A stretch of 64,000 bases of DNA from Marinospirillum sp031581385. Lineage in GTDB: Bacteria; Pseudomonadota; Gammaproteobacteria; Pseudomonadales; Halomonadaceae. A program made the translations under genes and the position numbers. The DNA is taken from the NCBI RefSeq assembly GCF_044810985.1, contig NZ_CP085242.1:1550001-1614000 (forward strand), read 5' to 3'. The notes under the pieces are model-generated. The model was not told the DNA's origin. It was given only the letters and a program-made list of their open reading frames with translations, and searched no databases. Of this stretch, positions 58,915-64,000 are shown piece by piece. The number at the start of each line of letters is the position of its first letter. Within the stretch, counting starts at the first letter, position 1.

Positions 58915-59961
58915 ATGACAACCTTCACTCTGGCCCACTTGGCTGAGCAACTGGGTGCCAAAATCCAGGGCGATGCCGATCGGGAGATTTCCGGTCTGGC
59001 TTCCCTGGAAAGTGCAAAAAAGCACCAGATCAGTTTTCTCAGTAATCCCAAGTACGCCAGCTTTCTGGCAACCACTGAAGCCGGTGCCGTTCTTTTGAAA
59101 GAGGAACAGGCCCGGGATTTTCAGGGTAATGCCCTTGTTCTTGCTGATCCCTATCTGGGCTTTGCGCGTTTGACTCATCTGTTCGATGACCCCAGACCCG
59201 CTGCAGGTGAACGTCACCCCAGTGCGATTATTGACCCCTCGGCAGATCTCGATCCCAGTGTTCACGTTGGCCCTGGAGCCGTGATTGAAGCAGGCTGTCA
59301 GCTGGCAGCCGGGGTGATTATCGGAGCTCAGTGCTATCTGGGACGTGACTGCCGGATAAATGAAAACACACAACTTTACCCAAAAGTGACGCTTTATCGT
59401 CGAGTCCAGGTGGGTAAAGATTGTATTATTCACGCCGGTGCTGTTATTGGCTCAGATGGTTATGGTTTTGCACCCACTCCAGACGGTTGGGAAAAAATTG
59501 CCCAACTGGGTGGTGTCGTTATTGAAGACCAGGTGGAAATTGGTGCCAACACTGCCATAGATCGCGGCGCCCTGGGTAACACCCATATCAGCCGGGATGT
59601 AAAAATCGATAATCTGGTGCATCTGGCCCACAATGTCAGAGTGGGTGAACATACTGCGATTACCGCCCAGGTCGGTGTTGCCGGCTCCACGGAAATAGGA
59701 GCCAAGTGCATGTTCGGCGGACAAACCGGCATCGCCGGGCACATCAAAATTGCCGACGGTGTTCAGGCAACCGGGATGAGCATGATTACCGGCAGCCTTG
59801 ATCAGGCTGGTGTTTATTCATCCGGTACCGGTTTACAACCCAGTCACCAGTGGCGCAAAAGTGCAGTGCGTTTCCGCCAGCTGGATGAACTGAACCAGAA
59901 AGTACGCCGCCTGGAAAAGCTACTGGCACAACAGACCGACAAGAACCAACCCCAAACCTGA
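58915..59961 (+). CDS. lpxD: UDP-3-O-acylglucosamine N-acyltransferase
   Basis: 348 residues. Uridine-binding N-terminal domain (ISGLASLESAKKHQISFLSNPKYA), then a left-handed beta-helix of hexapeptide repeats with the catalytic His in DNLVHLAHNVRVGEHTAITAQ, and a C-terminal helix (LDELNQKVRRLEKLLAQ). Third step of lipid A synthesis. Confidence 0.96.
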   Translation: MTTFTLAHLAEQLGAKIQGDADREISGLASLESAKKHQISFLSNPKYASFLATTEAGAVLLKEEQARDFQGNALVLADPYLGFARLTHLFDDPRPAAGERHPSAIIDPSADLDPSVHVGPGAVIEAGCQLAAGVIIGAQCYLGRDCRINENTQLYPKVTLYRRVQVGKDCIIHAGAVIGSDGYGFAPTPDGWEKIAQLGGVVIEDQVEIGANTAIDRGALGNTHISRDVKIDNLVHLAHNVRVGEHTAITAQVGVAGSTEIGAKCMFGGQTGIAGHIKIADGVQATGMSMITGSLDQAGVYSSGTGLQPSHQWRKSAVRFRQLDELNQKVRRLEKLLAQQTDKNQPQT

Positions 59962-60037
59962 CCCCTTCAGGTCATTAAACCAGTTTGCGCCCGCCAGCCT
60001 CCACGCTTTCGGGCGTCTAAGCAGAGGCAGAAAATCC

Positions 60038-60478
60038 ATGATCATGGATGTAAATGAAATCAAAGAATACCTACCCCATCGTTACCCTTTCCTGCTGGTC
60101 GATCGTGTAATTGAACTGGAACTGGGCAAATCGATTGTTGCTTACAAGAACATCACCATCAATGAGCCTTATTTTTTGGGGCATTTTCCTGAGCACCCCA
60201 TCTTTCCCGGTGTTCTGATTATTGAAGCCATGGCTCAAGCAGCTGGGGTTCTGGGCTTTAAAACAGTCAACAAACTACCCAAAGATGGCCATCTCTACTA
60301 TTTTGTAGGCAGTGAGAAAACCCGTTTCAAGCGCCCCGTGGTTCCGGGTGATCGCCTGACTCTGGAAGCCAGGGTATTGCGCGAAAAACGCGGCATCTGG
60401 GTCTTTGCCTGCCGTGCCCATGTTGATGGTCAGACGGTCTGCGAAACTGAAATCACCTGTGCGGAGAAAAAAGTTTGA
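60038..60478 (+). CDS. fabZ: 3-hydroxyacyl-ACP dehydratase FabZ
   Basis: 146 residues (M3 at 60044 is an alternative start). MDVNEIKEYLPHRYPFLLVDRV, active-site His in YFLGHFPEHPIFPGVLIIEAMAQAAG with its Glu partner, and YYFVGSEKTRFKRPVVPGD. Dehydrates 3-hydroxyacyl-ACP, competing with LpxA for substrate. A 6-bp stem (CGCCCG 59988-59993 / CGGGCG 60010-60015) lies in the 76-base gap before it. The stop overlaps lpxA. Confidence 0.96.
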   Translation: MIMDVNEIKEYLPHRYPFLLVDRVIELELGKSIVAYKNITINEPYFLGHFPEHPIFPGVLIIEAMAQAAGVLGFKTVNKLPKDGHLYYFVGSEKTRFKRPVVPGDRLTLEARVLREKRGIWVFACRAHVDGQTVCETEITCAEKKV

Positions 60479-61248
60479 GCCTGATCCATCCCACGGCTCT
60501 GGTTGATCCTGGAGCCCAGCTGGCAGCCGACGTTGAGGTCGGCCCCTACAGCATCATTGGCCCGGATGTTGTGTTGGGTTCCGGCTGTAAAATCGGACCT
60601 CATGTGGTCATCAAGGGGCCCAGTGTACTGGGTGAACGCAACCGGATTTTTCAGTTTGCCAGCGTCGGCGAAGACTGCCAGGACAAGAAATACAAGGGTG
60701 AACCCACCCGTCTGGAAATGGGTGATGACAACGTCATCCGCGAAGGTGTGACCATTCACCGGGGTACGGTGCAGGATCGCCAATTGACCCGGATCGGTAG
60801 CCGCAACCTGTTTATGGCCTATTCCCACGTTGCCCATGACTGCATCGTGGGTGATGACTGCATTATGGCCAATCAGGCCACCCTGGCAGGTCATGTCACC
60901 CTGGGTGACTTTGTAATTCTGGGCGGTCTTTCAGCTGTTCACCAGTTCAGCCGGGTTGGCTCCCATGCCATGTGTGGTGGTGGTTCGATTATCCTTAAAG
61001 ATATTCCTGCCTACACCATGATCAGTGGGCATCCGGCTGAAACTCACGGCATCAACTATGAAGGGCTCAAGCGTCGTGGTTTTTCCAAGGAAGCCATGCA
61101 GTCGCTGCGCAATGCCTACAAGATTGTGTTCCGCAAAGGTTTGACCCTTCAGGAAGCCATTGCCCAGCTGGAGGCAGAAGAACCTCTGGAAGAGCTGCAG
61201 GTGTTTATTGATTCCATCAAAAACTCCCAGCGTGGCATTACCCGGTGA
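60475..61248 (+). CDS. lpxA: UDP-N-acetylglucosamine acyltransferase
   Basis: 257 residues from a rare TTG at 60475 that overlaps the fabZ stop (TTGA); no ATG is available before IHPTALVDPGAQLA, where the family begins. Beta-helix with catalytic His in MAYSHVAHDCIVGDDCIMANQATLAGHV and GGLSAVHQFSRVG. First step of lipid A synthesis; a weak start codon may limit its output. Confidence 0.96.
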   Translation: MSLIHPTALVDPGAQLAADVEVGPYSIIGPDVVLGSGCKIGPHVVIKGPSVLGERNRIFQFASVGEDCQDKKYKGEPTRLEMGDDNVIREGVTIHRGTVQDRQLTRIGSRNLFMAYSHVAHDCIVGDDCIMANQATLAGHVTLGDFVILGGLSAVHQFSRVGSHAMCGGGSIILKDIPAYTMISGHPAETHGINYEGLKRRGFSKEAMQSLRNAYKIVFRKGLTLQEAIAQLEAEEPLEELQVFIDSIKNSQRGITR

Positions 61249-62405
61249 AGATTTATCTGGTAGCCGGAGAGCTATCCGGTGATCTTCTGGGTGCCGCCTT
61301 GATTCCTGCTCTTAGGGAACGCTACCCAGACGCTGAGTTTCGCGGCCTGGGTGGTGAAAAAATGCAGGCGGAAGGCCTCACGAGTCTTTACCCTCTGGAA
61401 ACTCTCTCGGTCATGGGGCTGGTGGAAGTTCTCAAACACCTGCCCAAGCTATTGAAGGTGCGCAAACACCTCTATCAGGACGCCCTGGCCTGGGGTGCCG
61501 ATTTAATGCTGGGCATTGATGCACCTGACTTCAATCTGGGTCTGGAAAAAAAACTGCGCCAGCAGGGTGTCAAAACCGTGCATTATGTCAGCCCTTCCGT
61601 CTGGGCCTGGCGACAGGGACGCATCAAAGGCATCAAACAAAGCTGTGATCTGATGCTGACCCTGCTGCCCTTTGAAGCCGATTTTTACCACCAACACCAG
61701 ATGCCCGTGGCCTTCGTCGGTCACCCCACGGCTGATCGTTTACCCATGCAGCCGGACAAGGCGGCTGCCCGTCAGGCGTTAGGTCTTTCAGAACAAGATC
61801 GGGTCGTCAGTCTTCTGCCCGGATCACGCGGTGGGGAAGTCAGTCGACTGGGCGGTGGTTTTTTGCAAACGGCGCAACTGCTGCAAAAACAGAACCCGGA
61901 TCTGCATTTTCTGCTGCCTGCGGCCACTCCTGCTCGTCATCAGCAACTGCAAGAGTTATTGAATCTTCACCCAGTGAACAACCTGACCCTGTTGAACGGC
62001 CAGGCGGATCTTGCCCTGCAGGCCGCAGATGCCTGCTTATTGGCTTCTGGTACCGTCACCCTGGAAGCGCTTTTCTGTAAATGCCCCATGGTGGTCAGCT
62101 ATCAGGTGGCACCTCTGACCTGGTGGCTGGGCCAATTCCTGCTGAAAACGCCCTGGGTCAGCCTGCCGAATTTACTGGCACGCAAAGAGTTGGTGACCGA
62201 GCGCCTACAGGAGGCCGCAACACCTGAGCAACTGGCCAAAGATGTTCAGGTGTTGCTGAATCAACCGGAAGTGGCCGAGCAACAACGCCAGGCTTTTTAT
62301 CAGTTGCATCAGCAACTGCAGCAGAATGCCAGCCAGACAGCTGCCGCCGCTATCCAGGAACTGATGCAAGCGGAGAAGCCCGATGGCCAAAACAGCCCTT
62401 CCTGA
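61245..62405 (+). CDS. lpxB: Lipid-A-disaccharide synthase
   Basis: 386 residues from a GTG at 61245 overlapping the lpxA stop. GT19 family: VAGELSGDLLGAALIPALRERYPDAEFRGLGG, VMGLVEVLKHLP, HYVSPSVWAWRQGR, SLLPGSRGGEVSRLG and ASGTVTLEALFCKCPMVVSY. Joins UDP-diacylglucosamine and lipid X. Overlaps rnhB by 23 bases. Confidence 0.96.
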   Translation: MKIYLVAGELSGDLLGAALIPALRERYPDAEFRGLGGEKMQAEGLTSLYPLETLSVMGLVEVLKHLPKLLKVRKHLYQDALAWGADLMLGIDAPDFNLGLEKKLRQQGVKTVHYVSPSVWAWRQGRIKGIKQSCDLMLTLLPFEADFYHQHQMPVAFVGHPTADRLPMQPDKAAARQALGLSEQDRVVSLLPGSRGGEVSRLGGGFLQTAQLLQKQNPDLHFLLPAATPARHQQLQELLNLHPVNNLTLLNGQADLALQAADACLLASGTVTLEALFCKCPMVVSYQVAPLTWWLGQFLLKTPWVSLPNLLARKELVTERLQEAATPEQLAKDVQVLLNQPEVAEQQRQAFYQLHQQLQQNASQTAAAAIQELMQAEKPDGQNSPS

Positions 62406-63036
62406 ACTCCAGGCTGAGGAAATCCTCTATTCAGGTTCGCTTCTGGCCGGTGTCGATGAGGTGGGCCGTGGCCCTCTGGTGGGTTCCGTAGTTGCTGCTG
62501 CCGTCATTCTTGATCCCGGGCAGCCTATTGCCGGACTCATGGATTCCAAAAAACTCAGTGATAAAAAGCGTCAGGCCCTGGCTGTGGAAATTCGCGAGAA
62601 AAGCCTGGCCTGGGCGATTGCTGAAGCCACTGCTGTGGAAATTGATCACCTCAACATTCTTCAGGCCAGCCTCCTGGCCATGCAGCGTGCTCTGGACGGT
62701 CTGCAACCCCAGGCCGAATTTGTACTGGTCGACGGCAAACAGCTTCCTCCGCAACTGCAGCAACCTGCCCTGGCCGTTATTCAGGGCGATGCCCGTCATC
62801 CGGCCATTTCTGCAGCCTCCATTATTGCCAAGGTGCATCGTGATCAACAGCTGCTGGATTTGCACCAGCAGTATCCGGATTATGGTTTTGATCGCCACAA
62901 GGGCTATCCCACCCAGGCCCATATGCAGGCACTGCAACTGCTGGGGCCCCTCCCGGAGCACCGTCGCAGCTTCAAACCGGTACAAAAAGTCATGGCTCTG
63001 CTGTCCACAAGGCCTGAGCCCAGCGCCCAAGATTGA
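62383..63036 (+). CDS. rnhB: Ribonuclease HII
   Basis: 217 residues. The DEDD active site begins in LAGVDEVGRGPLVGSVVAAAVIL, continues with MDSKKLSDKKR and LVDGKQ, and ends with ISAASIIAKVHRDQ and YGFDRHKGYPT. Cuts RNA in RNA-DNA hybrids at ribonucleotides. Last gene of the long cluster; dnaE, which commonly follows, is not here. Its end overlaps the convergent gene by 47 bases. Confidence 0.96.
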   Translation: MAKTALPELQAEEILYSGSLLAGVDEVGRGPLVGSVVAAAVILDPGQPIAGLMDSKKLSDKKRQALAVEIREKSLAWAIAEATAVEIDHLNILQASLLAMQRALDGLQPQAEFVLVDGKQLPPQLQQPALAVIQGDARHPAISAASIIAKVHRDQQLLDLHQQYPDYGFDRHKGYPTQAHMQALQLLGPLPEHRRSFKPVQKVMALLSTRPEPSAQD

Positions 63037-64000
63037 ACAACAGTTCCTGGCGCGTTTGCTTCACTTTCCGGTTGAGTTCTTGTGGTAGATCAGGAGTTGC
63101 CAGCAGTTGCTGGTAGCCCGACAAGTCCTCAATACCCTGAATCAGCTGTTTTGCCAGCTTGAGATCATCCTTTCCATCGGGCTGCACCTGTTCCAACAGC
63201 AGCTGCAAACGCACCAGAGCCGGATAGCGTTGCACCCAGACTTCCGCCTCCAGAGGCTGTCGGGGGAAGCGCAAATGAGCACAGGCCATATCCAAAAGCT
63301 TGCGGGGGGCCTGCACCGAAAACGCCTTGTCCAGACAGCGGCTTTTAAACAGGCTTTTCACCAGTTGCAACCCGGCCTGCCCGGTCCACCGCTCTTCCCA
63401 GAGTTTGCGGTAGTCACTGCGCCTGGTGGCATAGCCCAGATGTTGATGCCGCCAATTGCTTGCCTGGGTCGACTCCAGGGTCAATTGTTGCAACACGCGA
63501 TCGGCATGACTGCCCGTGACCAAAGGAGCAAACGCCTGTAATAACTTTTGGGTATCAACCCGAGCCTGGTAGAGGGGAGCCGAAGGGCAGAGGCGTTGCT
63601 GAATAACCAGCAGGCCCTGTAAGCGTAAAAGAGCCCGCTGAGCTTCCTGCAACTCGGCTTCTGCAGCATTGAACGTCCAGCTTTCATGGCACTTGATCCA
63701 GAGGTTGAGCTGGTGATTGGCCAGCTCGTTCAAGGCTTCAAAACGGGTTTGTTTCCCCAGCTGCGGTGAGGCCAGAGGTGGATCGTTGTCCGGGTTCATC
63801 AGTCGCAGGCCTCTTTCCGCCTTGCTGATCAAACCGGGATGCAGGCAGATATGCTCGGCCAACTGCTCTGCCAGAGTGAACAGGGCTTCTGCAGGGCCTT
63901 TTTTCAGCTCCAGCTCCAGCTCGCTGATGACCTCTTTCTGGCCGGAAGGAAGCTCAACCTCTCCGGAATCAGCGGCAATTTCCACCCGCAAATCCGACTG
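62990..64000 (-). CDS. CYTH-CHAD domain protein (YgiF-like), C-terminal part
   Basis: The frame runs off the right edge, so the start is outside; 336 residues are visible. The first part (LRVEIAADSGEVEL, then EVISELELELKKG) is the end of a CYTH triphosphate-tunnel domain; the rest is a helical CHAD domain with conserved basic and His residues (NHQLNLWIKCHES, HQHLGYATRRSDYRKL). E. coli YgiF with this layout hydrolyses inorganic triphosphate; the CHAD part binds polyphosphate in other proteins. The catalytic ExExK of CYTH would be upstream and is not visible. Confidence 0.8.
   Translation of the reverse strand, partial: QSDLRVEIAADSGEVELPSGQKEVISELELELKKGPAEALFTLAEQLAEHICLHPGLISKAERGLRLMNPDNDPPLASPQLGKQTRFEALNELANHQLNLWIKCHESWTFNAAEAELQEAQRALLRLQGLLVIQQRLCPSAPLYQARVDTQKLLQAFAPLVTGSHADRVLQQLTLESTQASNWRHQHLGYATRRSDYRKLWEERWTGQAGLQLVKSLFKSRCLDKAFSVQAPRKLLDMACAHLRFPRQPLEAEVWVQRYPALVRLQLLLEQVQPDGKDDLKLAKQLIQGIEDLSGYQQLLATPDLPQELNRKVKQTRQELLFNLGRWAQALWTAEP

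Overview
This window reads as chromosomal backbone of a gammaproteobacterium. Gene order matches the Pseudomonadales/Oceanospirillales pattern: truD-surE-pcm-rpoS, mrcA divergent from pilMNOPQ-aroKB-damX-gltBD, and map-glnD-dapC divergent from rpsB-tsf-pyrH-frr-uppS-cdsA-dxr-rseP-bamA-skp-lpxD-fabZ-lpxA-lpxB-rnhB. I would guess an Oceanospirillales-type marine or alkaliphilic bacterium, but the species cannot be fixed from sequence alone. Nearly every gene could be assigned to a family; no tRNA, rRNA, CRISPR array, prophage or insertion sequence was seen.

Layout. 1-4005: truD end, surE, pcm, a DUF368 membrane protein and rpoS; nlpD, the usual neighbour of rpoS, is absent. 4010-4431: a non-coding stretch holding a perfect FNR/Anr-type box and a GGA-rich RNA with its own terminator, which looks like a CsrB/RsmZ-family sRNA. 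4484-8170: two envelope proteins and the radical-SAM protein YgiQ. 8185-9620: a small accessory island with a palindromic operator, an HTH-nucleotidyltransferase, a HEPN protein, a second nucleotidyltransferase and a truncated reading frame. 9638-13014: HIT protein and minor pilins (PilX, PilW, PilV, FimT), AT-richer than the surroundings. 13104-17316: priA, rpmE, maeB. 17342-28201: mrcA, pilMNOPQ, aroK, aroB, damX. 28202-40954: two complete glutamate synthase operons in tandem, from two different GOGAT families. 41014-43218: two small unknown proteins, dapD and an ArsC/Spx-like protein. 43237-43650: REP-type palindromes. 43647-48361: dapC, glnD, map. 48405-63036: the translation, isoprenoid, phospholipid and outer-membrane biogenesis cluster. 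62990-64000: the start of a CYTH-CHAD protein on the other strand.

How the genes work together. Nitrogen assimilation is a theme: both GOGAT operons carry paired NtrC-like sites about 200 and 171 bp upstream of a sigma-54-like -12 box, at nearly identical spacing, and glnD (the PII uridylyltransferase that feeds the NtrB/NtrC cascade) lies in the same window. Envelope construction is the second theme: undecaprenyl-phosphate synthesis (uppS) and probable recycling (DUF368), peptidoglycan (mrcA, damX, dapC, dapD), lipid A (lpxD/A/B, fabZ), OMP assembly (bamA, skp, rseP) and type IV pili (pilM-Q plus minor pilins). The most noteworthy items are the CsrB-like sRNA beside rpoS, the shared regulatory architecture of the two non-homologous-type GOGAT operons, and the two-nucleotidyltransferase/HEPN island with its operator.
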